Positions 8,160-16,734 are shown, counted from the first letter of the stretch. The stretch: DNA of 64,000 nucleotides from Acidovorax sp. MR-S7 (GCF_000400995.2 NZ_DF238944.1:1-64000); one strand, 5' to 3'. The notes: generated from the letters alone by a model not told the origin. A program made the numbers and translations.

Positions 8160-8193
8160 GTGCAATTTAGGTGCACGGGCGGCAGAGGGTCAA
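8160..8193 (-). promoter_or_regulatory. Promoter of the iclR unit with overlapping palindrome
   Basis: On the minus strand, -35 TTGACC (8193-8188), an 18 bp spacer and -10 TAAATT (8169-8164). The palindrome GTGCA-N7-TGCAC (8160-8176) covers the -10 box, as expected for an autoregulating repressor. TTGAAAC (8142-8148) and GTTTCAA (8208-8214) form a second, wider pair of inverted half-sites around it. The sites are seen; binding by IclR is inferred. Confidence 0.45.
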
Positions 8194-8273
8194 AAGACGG
8201 CATGGAAGTTTCAATGGATAAAACGATTGGCGCGCCGGGTCAGGGCTAACCCGGGGGCGCCGCGTGCGCGACA

Positions 8274-9023
8274 ATGCTCGGCTTTGCGTCCGCCCCATCC
8301 ATGCTCCCAGCCCCAGCCCATGCGGTATCCCTGCTGCGCGACGCGCGCCTGGCCCGCAGCACGCGGCCCTTCCTGGCGCGCGGCGGCTCGCGCCGCGTGC
8401 ATTGCCCGGGCTGCCGGCTGGTGACCAGCCACTGCATGTGCCTGCTGCGCCCGCAGGTCGCCACGCGTGCGGGCGTGTGCCTGCTGATGCACGACGCCGA
8501 GCCGCTCAAGCCCAGCAACACCGGCTGGCTGGTGGCCGACGTGGTGGCCGATACGCACGCCTTCGGCTGGGCGCGCACCGAGGCCGATCCGGCGCTGCTG
8601 GCCCTGCTGTCCGATCCGCAGCGGCAGCCCTATGTGGTGTTCCCCGGCGAGTTCGCCGACCCGGCGCGCGTGGTGCATGCGGTCGAACCCGGCGCGCGGC
8701 CCTTGTTCGTGCTGCTCGACGCGACGTGGTCCGAGGCGCGCAAGATGTTCCGCAAGAGCCCGTACCTCGACCGCTTCCCCGTGCTCAGCCTCGAAGGCGG
8801 CGAGGCCTCGCGCTACCGGCTGCGGCGGTCGCGGCGCGGCGGCCATTTCTGCACCGCCGACGTGGCGGCGCAGTGCCTCGATCTCGCGGGCGAGGGCGTG
8901 GCGGCCGATGCGCTGCAGGACTGGCTGGACGTGTACAGCGAACGCTATCTGCTCGCCATGCACCAGCGGCCCGTGGACGAGGCCAGCGCCGCTCACGTCC
9001 GGTTGCAGACGTTGATGGAGTGA
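8274..9023 (+). CDS. DTW-domain tRNA-uridine aminocarboxypropyltransferase
   Basis: A 249-residue DTW-domain protein of the YfiP/TapT type, which transfers the 3-amino-3-carboxypropyl group of S-adenosylmethionine to uridine (acp3U) in tRNA. The zinc-binding N-terminus has CPGC followed by CMC, and the family's signature is present as LLDATWSEARKMFRKSPYL. The N-terminal ARLARSTRPFLARG aligns with the start of the E. coli protein. Translation could start at ATG 8274 or ATG 8301; neither has a clear ribosome site, and 8301 would give a length closer to the family. It is divergent from iclR and followed 16 bp later by the DUF1439 gene. Confidence 0.88.
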   Translation: MLGFASAPSMLPAPAHAVSLLRDARLARSTRPFLARGGSRRVHCPGCRLVTSHCMCLLRPQVATRAGVCLLMHDAEPLKPSNTGWLVADVVADTHAFGWARTEADPALLALLSDPQRQPYVVFPGEFADPARVVHAVEPGARPLFVLLDATWSEARKMFRKSPYLDRFPVLSLEGGEASRYRLRRSRRGGHFCTADVAAQCLDLAGEGVAADALQDWLDVYSERYLLAMHQRPVDEASAAHVRLQTLME

Positions 9024-9039
9024 CGGCCACAATCGGGCG

Positions 9040-9594
9040 ATGCGCCGCAGACACCTTCTCTCCCTCGCCGCCAGCCCGCTCACGCTGCTCTGCGCCTGCG
9101 CGGCCGCCCAGCCCAGCTACACCGTCAGCCTGCGCCAGATGCAGCAGGCGCTCGACGGGCGCTTTCCGCGCAGCTACCCCGTGGCCGGCCTGCTCGACCT
9201 GCAGCTGCAGACGCCGCGCCCCGCGCTGCTGCCCGAGCGCAACCAGATCAACGCCGTGGCCGACGTGCAGGCCAGCGGCCCGCTGCTGCGGCGCAGCCAC
9301 GGCGGCACGTTCGACGTGGACTTCGCGCTGCGCTACGAGCCTTCGGATCGCACCCTGCGCGCGCACGACCTGTGCGTGAATGCGCTGCGCCTGGACGGCC
9401 TCAGGCCCCAGGCCGCGCAGGCGCTGGCGCTCTACGGCCAGCAGCTGGCCGACCAGTCGCTGCGCGAGGTGGTGCTGCACCAGCTGCAGCCCAAGGACCT
9501 CGCCCTGGCCGACGGCCTGGGCGTGCAGCCCGAGAGCATCACCGTCACGCCCCAGGGCCTGGTCGTGCGTTTCGGCAACAAGCCACGTCCCTGA
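9040..9594 (+). CDS. DUF1439 lipoprotein (YceB-like)
   Basis: A 184-residue exported protein. The leader MRRRHLLSLAASPLTLLCAC ends in a plausible lipobox with acylated Cys20. The rest matches the DUF1439 pattern: SYTVSLRQMQQALDGRFP, a beta-rich middle (LLDLQLQTPRPALLPERNQI) and a C-terminal VVRFGNKP. Family members are predicted to be small inner- or outer-leaflet lipoproteins of unknown role. It follows the DTW gene closely on the same strand and may be co-transcribed with it. A palindromic repeat begins just after its stop codon. Confidence 0.8.
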   Translation: MRRRHLLSLAASPLTLLCACAAAQPSYTVSLRQMQQALDGRFPRSYPVAGLLDLQLQTPRPALLPERNQINAVADVQASGPLLRRSHGGTFDVDFALRYEPSDRTLRAHDLCVNALRLDGLRPQAAQALALYGQQLADQSLREVVLHQLQPKDLALADGLGVQPESITVTPQGLVVRFGNKPRP

Positions 9595-9597
9595 GAA

Positions 9598-9655
9598 ATC
9601 CTGATTTGATAGCTGCCAGCGCTTGATGGACGGGCGCTGGAGGCCGATTCGGCTT
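9598..9655 (+). repeat. Palindromic gene-end repeat, copy 2 (forward)
   Basis: Reads TCCTGATTTGATAGCTGCC, then GCGCTTGATGGACGGGCGC and TGGAGGCCGATTCGGCT. It starts 4 bp after the DUF1439 stop. The left flank TCCTGATTYGATAGCT is shared with copies 11 and 12, giving an extended subtype. Confidence 0.85.
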
Positions 9656-9750
9656 GAAACCGCTGGTGCGGCGATCGCCCCCGTCCTACGCGGCAGGGGC
9701 GGGAGGTGCGGTTACAAATACGCCATTCCGCCCGCTTCCCCTGCCGCGCC

Positions 9751-10743
9751 ATGCACCGCAACCCGCCCGCTTCGCCCGTTCCCGCCCAGCCCGTCGTCGT
9801 CGTCACCGGGGCCTCCAGCGGCATCGGCCATGCCACCGCGCTGGCCTTTGCGCGGCGCGGCGCGCGCCTGGTGCTGGCGGCGCGCAACCCCGAGACGCTG
9901 GCGCCCGTGGCCCTGGCCTGCAACGCCGCGGGCGGGCAGGCGCTGGGCATTCCCACCGACGTGACCGACGCCGACGCCGTGCTGGCCCTGGCCGACAAAA
10001 CCGTGCGCCACTTCGGGCGCATCGACGTCTGGGTCAACGCCGTGGGCGTGGGCGCGGTGGGCCGCTTCGACGGCGTGCCGCTGGCAGCCCATCGGCGCGT
10101 GATCGAGGCCAACCTGCTGGGCCACCTGCACGGCGCGCACGCGGCGCTCACGCGCTTTCGCGCCCAGGGCCACGGGCTACTGGTCAACATGATCTCGCTC
10201 GGCGGCTGGGTGCCCACGCCCTATGCGGCGGCCTACGCGGCCAGCAAGTTCGGCCTGCGCGGCCTGTCGGAAAGCCTGCGCGCCGAGGTGGCCGGCCTGC
10301 CGCACGTGCACGTGTGCGACGTGGCGCCCACCTTCGTCGATTCGCCGGGCCTGTCGCACGGCGCCAACTACACCGGCCGGCGCATCCGCCCACCGCTGCC
10401 CATGGTGGACCCGCGCGCCGTGGCCCAGGCCATCGTGGACCTGGCGGACGCGCCCCGGCCCCGCGCCGTTACCTGGCTGGGCGCGGGCGCGCTGCCGGGC
10501 CGCGTGGCGCATGCGATCGCCCCCGGAGGCACGGCGCGCGCCATGCGCTGGCTGAGCGACCTGGGCCTGCGCCACGCCACGCCCGTGCCGCCGAGCGAGG
10601 GCAACCTGTTCCGCCCTTCGCTGCAGACCTCCATCGACGGCGGCAACCGCCAGCGCCGCGCCGGCACCGCCGCGCTGGTGGCCGCGCTGGGCGCCGTTGG
10701 CCTGGCGGCGGGCTGGTGGCTGGGGCGGCAACGCGGCCGCTGA
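9751..10743 (+). CDS. SDR-family oxidoreductase with C-terminal membrane anchor
   Basis: A 330-residue short-chain dehydrogenase. It has TGASSGIG near residue 18, a DVTDADAV acidic loop, VNAVGVG in place of NNAG, a Ser in NMISLGGW, and the catalytic YAASK. After the SDR core there is about 100 residues of extension ending in a hydrophobic segment (TAALVAALGAVGLAAGWWLG) followed by RQRGR, which probably anchors it to the inner membrane. This layout occurs in an SDR subgroup common in proteobacteria and of uncertain substrate. ATG 9751 is chosen; the frame is open from 9706. Repeat copies lie on both sides. Confidence 0.88.
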   Translation: MHRNPPASPVPAQPVVVVTGASSGIGHATALAFARRGARLVLAARNPETLAPVALACNAAGGQALGIPTDVTDADAVLALADKTVRHFGRIDVWVNAVGVGAVGRFDGVPLAAHRRVIEANLLGHLHGAHAALTRFRAQGHGLLVNMISLGGWVPTPYAAAYAASKFGLRGLSESLRAEVAGLPHVHVCDVAPTFVDSPGLSHGANYTGRRIRPPLPMVDPRAVAQAIVDLADAPRPRAVTWLGAGALPGRVAHAIAPGGTARAMRWLSDLGLRHATPVPPSEGNLFRPSLQTSIDGGNRQRRAGTAALVAALGAVGLAAGWWLGRQRGR

Positions 10744-10752
10744 GGCGGCGGT

Positions 10753-10816
10753 GCTATTCATCGCATAGCTGCTTGCGCTGGATGGTCGGGCGCTGCAGGC
10801 CGATTTGGCTGTTTTT
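10753..10816 (+). repeat. Palindromic gene-end repeat, copy 3 (forward)
   Basis: ATAGCTGCTTGCGCTGG, a loop, CGGGCGCTGCAGGCCGATTT, then GGCTGTTTTT. It starts about 10 bp after the SDR stop. The T-run after the stem makes it terminator-like for the SDR gene. Confidence 0.8.
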
Positions 10817-10895
10817 GCAGGCCCGGCGTCGGCCTACACCCACGCGGCGCGCGCGTGCCTACGATGGGCTGTTCCACCGCCGAAAGGAGCGATGC

Positions 10896-11315
10896 ATGCA
10901 AGTCCAGCCCTACCTGATGTTCGACGGCCGCTGCGAGGAGGCGCTGGATTTCTACGCGCAGGCGCTGGGCGCGCAGACCATGGTGCTGATGCGCTTGCGC
11001 GACAGCCCGGAGCCGCCGTCCGGCGAATGCGCCAGCGCCGCGCCGCCGGGCGACAAGGTCATGCACGCCGAGTTCCACATCGGCGAGACGGCGCTCATGG
11101 CCTCGGACGGCGACGCGGGCGGCAGGCCGGTGTTCCAGGGCATCTCGCTGGCACTGTCCTCGCCCAGCGAGGCCGAGGCGCGCGCCCGCTTCGATGCGCT
11201 GGCCGACGGCGGCGCGGGTGTCATGCCGCTGGCCAAGACCTTTTTCTCGCCCGCGTTCGGCATGGTCAACGACCGCTTCGGCGTGTCATGGATGGTGGTC
11301 ACGGACGCGGGCTGA
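10896..11315 (+). CDS. VOC-family protein, PhnB-like
   Basis: A 139-residue glyoxalase-fold protein of the PhnB/YjdN-like group, recognisable from the opening QPYLMFDGRCEEALDFYAQALGA, the HAEFHIG strand and the closing MVNDRFGVSWMV. Such proteins have no firmly established catalytic role. The frame is open far upstream, but ATG 10896 has AAAGGAG at 10883-10889 and begins at the domain. The next gene (GyrI-like) starts 2 bp after its stop, so the two form a small operon between repeat copies 3 and 4. Confidence 0.88.
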   Translation: MQVQPYLMFDGRCEEALDFYAQALGAQTMVLMRLRDSPEPPSGECASAAPPGDKVMHAEFHIGETALMASDGDAGGRPVFQGISLALSSPSEAEARARFDALADGGAGVMPLAKTFFSPAFGMVNDRFGVSWMVVTDAG

Positions 11316-11317
11316 CC

Positions 11318-11788
11318 ATGATCGAGCCGCCCCGCATCGTCGAGATCGCCGCCGCGCGCGAAACCGCCGTGTTCCACGTGCGCTGCACGCGCGAGGACAT
11401 CCGCAACACCATGGACCGCGGCGTGGCAGAGCTGCTGGAGGGCGTGCGCGCCCAGGGCGCCAGGCCCGCAGGCCCGCTGTTCACCCACCACCTGCGCCGC
11501 CCCACCGACAGCTTCGATTTCGAGATCGGCGTGCCCGTGGACAAGCCCGTCGGCCCGGCCGGCCGCATGCGCCCCAGCCAGTGGCCCGCGATGCGCGTGG
11601 CCCGCACCGAGCACCGCGGCCGCTACGAGGACCTGCCGCAGGCCTGGCGCGCCTTCATGGACTGGGCCGCGCAGCAGCAGCTCGACGTGACCGGCGACCT
11701 GTGGGAGTGCTACCTCACCGGCCCCGAGACCGGCTCCGACGCCAGCGCGTGGCGCACCGAGCTCAACCAGCCTCTGCGCAGCGTGTAG
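11318..11788 (+). CDS. GyrI-like / AraC effector-binding-fold protein
   Basis: A 156-residue stand-alone effector-binding-fold protein (GyrI-like). Visible features are the N-terminal strand PPRIVEIAAARETAVFHVRC, the middle PAGPLFTHHL, the second half-repeat MRVARTEHRGRYEDLPQAWRAFMDW, and WECYLTGPETGSDASAWRTEL at the end, which carries the conserved acidic residue of the ligand pocket. Related proteins bind or hydrolyse small hydrophobic compounds, but no ligand can be named here. It starts 2 bp after the PhnB-like gene and is followed by repeat copy 4. Confidence 0.82.
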   Translation: MIEPPRIVEIAAARETAVFHVRCTREDIRNTMDRGVAELLEGVRAQGARPAGPLFTHHLRRPTDSFDFEIGVPVDKPVGPAGRMRPSQWPAMRVARTEHRGRYEDLPQAWRAFMDWAAQQQLDVTGDLWECYLTGPETGSDASAWRTELNQPLRSV

Positions 11789-11799
11789 TGTTGCTCCCA

Positions 11800-11851
11800 A
11801 AAGAATAGCTGGTTGCGCTTGATGGATAAGCGCTGGAGGCCGATTTTTCTG
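11800..11851 (+). repeat. Palindromic gene-end repeat, copy 4 (forward)
   Basis: GAATAGCTGGTTGCGCTTG, loop ATGGAT, AAGCGCTGGAGGCCGATTTT then TC. The stem followed by a T-run looks like an intrinsic terminator for the upstream plus-strand pair. Confidence 0.85.
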
Positions 11852-11978
11852 CAGGCGCTGCCATTGTCCCATCCGCGCACCACAGCGTTGCACGCGCGCC
11901 GCTGGTTTCCGCGCCGGGCGCCCGCATATGCTGGAAACGGCGCATTGCCGCATTCCCACGCCCTGGAGCACCTTGTCC

Positions 11979-13001
11979 ATGACTTCCTCTCCCATCCTGC
12001 GCAGCCAGCCCCTCGGCCCGCTGTGGCCCACGCTGGACCCGTTCCTCTTCTGCGCCCACCACGACGATGCCTACCCCGCCGGCAACGGCGCCATGGGCGT
12101 GCAGGCGGTGGCACTGGAGGAGCGCCAGATCGGCAGCGACTTTAGCCGCAAGGACGGCTTTTCCATGTACCACGGCGACAGCGTGCCGGGCTTCCCCGGC
12201 CACCCGCACCGCGGTTTCGAAACCGTGACGCTGGTGCGCAAGGGCCTGATCGACCACGCCGACTCGCTGGGCGCGGCCGCGCGCTTCGGCGGGGGCGACG
12301 TGCAGTGGCTCACCGCTGGGCGCGGCATCCAGCACTCCGAGATGTTCCCGCTGCTGCGCACCGACCAGCCCAACCCGCTGGAGCTGTTCCAGATCTGGCT
12401 GAACCTGCCCGCCCGCCGCAAGATGGCCGCGCCGCACTTCACCATGTTCTGGAACGAGCGCATCCCGCGCGTGGAGCAGGACGGTGCCACCGTCACCGTG
12501 GTTGCCGGCGCACTGCCGGGGGCCACGCCGCTGCCGCCCCCGCCCGAGTCCTGGGCCGCTGATGCCGAGGGCGACGTGGCCATCTGGACGCTGCGCCTGG
12601 AACCCGGCGCGCGCTGGACGCTGCCTGCCGCCCGGGGCGAAGGCACGCGGCGCATGCTCTACTGGTTCGCGGGCCAGGGCCTGGCGCTCGCCGGCGGCCG
12701 CGTGCCCGGCCATGCGGCGCTGGAGATCGTGGCGGACCAGGCGCTGGAGCTGCACAACACTGGCAGCGACGCTGTGGAATGCCTGCTGCTGCAGGGCCGC
12801 CCCATCGGCGAGCCGGTGGCGCAGTACGGCCCGTTCGTCATGAACACGCAGCAGGAAATCATGCAGGCCATGCAGGACTACCGCCGCACCCAGTTCGGCG
12901 GCTGGCCGTGGGACAGCCACGACCCGGTGCACGGCCCCGAGGCCCGGCGCTTCGCGCGGCACCCCGGCGCGCAGGCCGACGAGGTGCCGCGGGGCGCCTG
13001 A
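11979..13001 (+). CDS. Pirin-family protein
   Basis: A 340-residue bicupin of the pirin family. The metal-binding N-terminal cupin is clear: FPGHPHRGFETVTLV (two His), DHADSLG, then GDVQWLTAGRGIQHSEM with the remaining His and Glu. The C-terminal cupin ends with GPFVMNTQQEIMQAMQDY, a very characteristic pirin segment. Some pirins have quercetin dioxygenase activity; most are of unknown role. ATG 11979 has GGAG about 11 bp upstream; the frame is open from 11928. It is convergent with the LysR gene, whose stop codon is 4 bp away. Confidence 0.9.
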   Translation: MTSSPILRSQPLGPLWPTLDPFLFCAHHDDAYPAGNGAMGVQAVALEERQIGSDFSRKDGFSMYHGDSVPGFPGHPHRGFETVTLVRKGLIDHADSLGAAARFGGGDVQWLTAGRGIQHSEMFPLLRTDQPNPLELFQIWLNLPARRKMAAPHFTMFWNERIPRVEQDGATVTVVAGALPGATPLPPPPESWAADAEGDVAIWTLRLEPGARWTLPAARGEGTRRMLYWFAGQGLALAGGRVPGHAALEIVADQALELHNTGSDAVECLLLQGRPIGEPVAQYGPFVMNTQQEIMQAMQDYRRTQFGGWPWDSHDPVHGPEARRFARHPGAQADEVPRGA

Positions 13002-13004
13002 GCG

Positions 13005-13895
13005 TCAGCCGCTGAATTCCTGCGCCAGGAAGTCCACCACCGCCCGCACGCGCGGCGCGAGCGAGCGCCCGCGTGGGTAGAGCAGGTAGAAGCGGTCGTC
13101 CTCGGTGCGCTCCTGGTACTGCGTGAGCAGCGGCACCAGCGCGCCCGTCGCCAGGTCGCCCGCGATGTGGAAACGCGCGAGCCGCACCACGCCCAGCCCG
13201 AGCAGCGCGAAGGTGCGCAGCAGTTCGCCCTGGTCCGCGCCGATGTAGTTCGGGATGTCGATGGTCTTGAGCCCGCCCTCGTCGTGGAACGTCCAGCGGT
13301 TCCACTGGGTGCGGATGGTGAAGTTCAGGCACCGGTGGCGCAGCAGGTCCTCGGGCTGCGCGGGCGTGCCGAAGCGCTGCAGGTAGCCGGGCGCGGCGGC
13401 GATCACCCAGGGGCGCAGCATCAGCGGGCGGCCGATCAGCGTCTGCTCCGTGGGCCGGCCGCTGTGGATGGCCACGTCCAGCCCCTGGCGGATGAAGTCG
13501 CCGCGCTGCGTGCCCAGCACGAAGTCCAGGTGCAGGCGCGGGTGCTTGTCCAGCAGCCTGGGCAGCCGGGGCGCGACGAGGTACTTGGCCGTGGTCAGCG
13601 CGGTGTGGATGCGCACGGTGCCCGAGACCTCGGCATCGGCCACGCGCACGCCGGCCTCGGCCTCCTCCATCGCCTGCACCACCTGCTCGCCCGCCGCGCG
13701 GAAGCGCTCGCCCTCCTGCGTGAGGCGGATGGCACCCGCCACGCGCTCGAACAGCCGCACGCCCAGGCGCGCTTCCATGCGCGCGATGAGCTTGCTGATC
13801 GTCGAGGGCGACTGGTGCAGCCTGCGGCCCGCGCCGGAAAAGCTGCCTTCCTCCACCACGCGCAGGAACACCTGCAGTTCGCCGAACTTGTCCAT
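13005..13895 (-). CDS. LysR-family transcriptional regulator
   Basis: A 296-residue LysR-type regulator. The N-terminal winged helix-turn-helix (MDKFGELQVFLRVVEEGSFS, then SPSTISKLIARMEARLG) leads into a periplasmic-binding-protein-like effector domain of the CrgA type (SGTVRIHTALTTAKYLVAPRL, LIGRPLMLRPWVIAAAPGYL). The ATG at 13895 is preceded by AGGAA; an upstream GTG at 13919 is less likely because it lies in the palindrome. It is divergent from the AtuA-type operon and probably regulates it in response to the substrate or an intermediate. Confidence 0.9.
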   Translation of the reverse strand: MDKFGELQVFLRVVEEGSFSGAGRRLHQSPSTISKLIARMEARLGVRLFERVAGAIRLTQEGERFRAAGEQVVQAMEEAEAGVRVADAEVSGTVRIHTALTTAKYLVAPRLPRLLDKHPRLHLDFVLGTQRGDFIRQGLDVAIHSGRPTEQTLIGRPLMLRPWVIAAAPGYLQRFGTPAQPEDLLRHRCLNFTIRTQWNRWTFHDEGGLKTIDIPNYIGADQGELLRTFALLGLGVVRLARFHIAGDLATGALVPLLTQYQERTEDDRFYLLYPRGRSLAPRVRAVVDFLAQEFSG

Positions 13896-13904
13896 GAGAT
13901 TCCT

Positions 13905-13919
13905 GTGAAATCCGTTCAC
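13905..13919. promoter_or_regulatory. LysR-type operator in the lysR/atuA-like intergenic region
   Basis: Perfect inverted repeat GTGAA-ATCCG-TTCAC, containing TGAA-N5-TTCA, which fits the T-N11-A rule for LysR sites. It lies 10 bp upstream of the lysR start and about 80 bp upstream of the divergent gene, the usual position for autoregulation and activation. Confidence 0.6.
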
Positions 13920-14001
13920 ATGCGCTTTGCCCGTGCATGCGTTGTCTGCCTGGCCGCCACTCTACAGAATGCCCCGCAGACCCAGAACGGAGACAACGCG
14001 A

Positions 14002-15363
14002 ATGAGTGAGAACAAGCTGCTGCGCATCGGCTCGGGCGCGGCCTGGTGGGGCGACCGCGTGGAGCCCGCGCAGCTCAACGCCGAGCGTGGCGACCTCGAC
14101 TACCTGTGCTTCGAGACCATGGCCGAGGCGACGGTCTCTGCCGCGCAGGTGCGTGCGCGGCGCGACCCGTCCTTCCCCGGCTACGACACCTACCTGGACG
14201 ACCGCATGCGCGCCGTGCTGCCCGCCTGCATGCGCCGCGGCACGCGCATCGTCTCCAACCAGGGCTGGATCAACCCGCAGGGCGCGGCCCGGCGCATCGT
14301 GGAGCTGCTGCGCGAGCTGGGCATCGCGGGCGTGAAGGTGGCGGCCGTGGGCGGCAGCCTCATCACCGACCGCGTGCTGGAGCTGGCGCCCACCATCCTC
14401 GAAAACGGCCAGCCCACGGCCACGCTCAAGGACACGCTGATCTCCGCCGAGGCCTACATGGGCGCCGAGCCCATCGTGCAGGCGCTGCGCGAGGGCGCGC
14501 AGATCGTGGTGACGGGCCGCGTGGCCGACCCGTCGCTGTTCCTCGCGCCCATGATGTACGAGTTCGGCTGGGACCCGCTCGACCACGAAAGGATCGGCGC
14601 GGGCAGCGGCATCGGCCACCTGATGGAGTGCGGCGCGCAGGTCACGGGCGGCTACTTCGCCGACCCGGGCCTCAAGGACGTGCCCGATCCGTGGAACTTC
14701 GCCTTCCCCATCGCCGAGGTGGATGCGCAGGGCGGCGTCACGCTCTCCAAGGTGGCGGGCACGGGCGGTGCCATCACCGCGCAGACCGTCAAGGAGCAGA
14801 TGCTCTACGAGGTGCACGACCCCGCCAACTACATCACGCCCGACGTGGTGGTGGACTTCACCCGCGCGCGTATCGAGCCCCTGGGCCTCGACCGCGTGCG
14901 CGTCACCGGCCTCACCGGCAAGCCGCGCACGCCCACGCTCAAGGTCTCGATGGGCTGCACCGAGGGCTTCATCGGCGAGGACATGTTCTTCTACGCCGGC
15001 CCCGGCGCGCTGCGCCGCGCGCAGCTCGCCAAGAAGATTCTGGAAGAGCGCTTCAAGATCGTGAAGCTCGACGCCGAGGAAGTGCGCATCGACTTCCTGG
15101 GCCTGAACGCCATCCACGGCGCGGCCACGCCGCCCGACGCGCCCGAGCCCTACGAGGTGGCCGTGCGCGTGGCCGCGCGCACCCGCACGCGCGAGGAGGC
15201 CGTCAAGGTCGGCCGCGAGGTGGACGGCATGGCCGTCTCCGGCGTGGGCCACACCGGCAAGCGCGTGCCGCACCAGGACCGCACCCGCGAGGTGATCGGC
15301 GTGTGGTCATCGCTCGTGCCGCGCGGGCAGGTAGCTGCGCACATCGACTATTTCACGAGCTGA
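14002..15363 (+). CDS. AtuA-family (DUF1446) acyclic terpene utilisation-like protein
   Basis: A 453-residue protein of the AtuA/DUF1446 family. Characteristic parts are LRIGSGAAWWGDR at the start, LDYLCFETMAE, SNQGWINPQGAAR, the VTGRVADPSLFLAP segment and GHLMECGAQVTGGYF. AtuA is part of the citronellol/geraniol degradation cluster of Pseudomonas, but homologues are widespread in other CoA pathways and their chemistry is not settled. ATG 14002 follows GGAG; the frame is open from 13927. It is first in an operon with the small AtuA C-terminal-domain gene (12 bp gap) and a Bug receptor, opposite the LysR gene. Confidence 0.9.
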   Translation: MSENKLLRIGSGAAWWGDRVEPAQLNAERGDLDYLCFETMAEATVSAAQVRARRDPSFPGYDTYLDDRMRAVLPACMRRGTRIVSNQGWINPQGAARRIVELLRELGIAGVKVAAVGGSLITDRVLELAPTILENGQPTATLKDTLISAEAYMGAEPIVQALREGAQIVVTGRVADPSLFLAPMMYEFGWDPLDHERIGAGSGIGHLMECGAQVTGGYFADPGLKDVPDPWNFAFPIAEVDAQGGVTLSKVAGTGGAITAQTVKEQMLYEVHDPANYITPDVVVDFTRARIEPLGLDRVRVTGLTGKPRTPTLKVSMGCTEGFIGEDMFFYAGPGALRRAQLAKKILEERFKIVKLDAEEVRIDFLGLNAIHGAATPPDAPEPYEVAVRVAARTRTREEAVKVGREVDGMAVSGVGHTGKRVPHQDRTREVIGVWSSLVPRGQVAAHIDYFTS

Positions 15364-15375
15364 GGAGCGACCGAC

Positions 15376-15729
15376 ATGAAGGCACGACTGGAACAAGTGG
15401 CCCACACGCGCTCGGGCGACAAGGGCAACACCTCCAACATCGCCGTGTTCGCCTACGAACCCGCGCTGTATCCGCTGCTCAAGGAGCAGCTCACCGCCGA
15501 GCGCTTCAAGGCTTTCCACCGCGCGGCCATCACCGGCGAGGTGCTGCGCTACGAGGCGGAGAACCTGCACGCGCTCAACTTCGTCGCGCACGGCGCCCTG
15601 GGCGGCGGCGTCTCGCGCAGCCTGTCGCTGGACAACTACGGCAAGGCGCTGTCGGCGGCCATCCTGGGCTTCGAGCTCGACGTGCCCGACGAGATGGCGC
15701 CGCTGCTGCGCGCGCGCGCGCCCGCCTGA
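15376..15729 (+). CDS. AtuA C-terminal-domain-like small subunit
   Basis: A 117-residue protein matching the small domain found at the C-terminus of AtuA proteins or encoded separately next to them. It has ARLEQVAHTRSGDKGNTSNI at the start and NFVAHGALGGGVSRSLSLD in the second half, both strongly conserved in the family. The function is unknown; here the two domains are split between adjacent genes and presumably form a complex. Its start is 12 bp after the large subunit's stop, with GGAG ahead of the ATG. Confidence 0.85.
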   Translation: MKARLEQVAHTRSGDKGNTSNIAVFAYEPALYPLLKEQLTAERFKAFHRAAITGEVLRYEAENLHALNFVAHGALGGGVSRSLSLDNYGKALSAAILGFELDVPDEMAPLLRARAPA

Positions 15730-15762
15730 CACCCTCTACACCACAAGCAAGGAGACACCACC

Positions 15763-16734
15763 ATGAACTTCAGGATGCTTCGCACCCTCGCGGCTGTGGC
15801 CCTTTCGGCCTGCGCCGCGCTGGCCCATGCCCAGAACTACCCCGCCAAGCCGGTGCGCATCGTCGTGCCCTATCCGGCAGGCGGCACCACGGACATCATC
15901 GCGCGCCTCGCCGCTGCGCAGCTCGCCGAGCGGCTCAAGCAGCCCTTCGTGGTGGAGAACCGCGCGGGCGCGAGCGGCGCCATCGGGTCCGTGGCCGTGG
16001 CCCAGTCCGCGCCTGACGGCTACACGCTGGTCATGGGCACGGCCAGCTCGCACGGCATCAACTCCGCGCTGCAGAAGAACCTGCCCTACGACGCGGTGAA
16101 GGACTTCGCGCCCGTCACCGTGGTCGCCAGCACGCCTAACATCGTGGTGGTGCACCCGAGCGTGCCCGCCAAGACATTGGGCGAGCTGCTGGCGCTGGCC
16201 AAGGCGCAGCCGGGCAAGATCAACTTCGGCTCCACCAGCCCCGGCGGCTCGCCGCACATGAGCGCCGAGCTGCTCAAGATGATGGCGGGCGTGGACATGA
16301 CGCACGTGCCCTACAAGGGCGCCGCGCCCATGCTCACCGACCTGATCGGCGGGCAGATCCAGGTGGGCTTCGACAACCTGCCGTCCACCATCGGCTTCGT
16401 GCGCAGCGGCAAGGTGCGCGCGCTGGCCGTGACCACGCCGCAGCGCTGGCCCGGCGCACCCGACATTCCCACGGTGGCCGAGAGCGGCGTGCCGGGCTAC
16501 GAGGTCTCCGGATGGTTCGGCCTGCTGGCGCCCGCGGGCACGCCCAAGGCGGTGCTCGACACGCTGCAATCGGCCGTGGCACAGGCCGTGCAGCAGCCCG
16601 AGGTGGCCAAGCAGCTGCGCGACCTGGGCGCCGAGCCTGTGGCCAACAAGCCCGAGGCGTTCGCGCGCGACATCGCGGCCGACGTGGAGAAATGGCGCAA
16701 GGTGGTCCAGGCCACGGGCGTGAAGCTCGACTGA
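15763..16734 (+). CDS. Bug-family TTT substrate-binding protein
   Basis: A 323-residue periplasmic receptor. A Sec leader (LRTLAAVALSACAALAHA) is followed by QNYPAKPVRIVVPYPAGGTT, VVENRAGASGAIGS, SAPDGYTL, HVPYKGAAPMLTDL and PTVAESGVPGYE, all standard for Bug proteins. AAGGAGA precedes the ATG by 7 bp. It closes the LysR-controlled AtuA operon, so its ligand is probably the acid degraded by that pathway. No transport membrane subunits are encoded nearby. Confidence 0.93.
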   Translation: MNFRMLRTLAAVALSACAALAHAQNYPAKPVRIVVPYPAGGTTDIIARLAAAQLAERLKQPFVVENRAGASGAIGSVAVAQSAPDGYTLVMGTASSHGINSALQKNLPYDAVKDFAPVTVVASTPNIVVVHPSVPAKTLGELLALAKAQPGKINFGSTSPGGSPHMSAELLKMMAGVDMTHVPYKGAAPMLTDLIGGQIQVGFDNLPSTIGFVRSGKVRALAVTTPQRWPGAPDIPTVAESGVPGYEVSGWFGLLAPAGTPKAVLDTLQSAVAQAVQQPEVAKQLRDLGAEPVANKPEAFARDIAADVEKWRKVVQATGVKLD

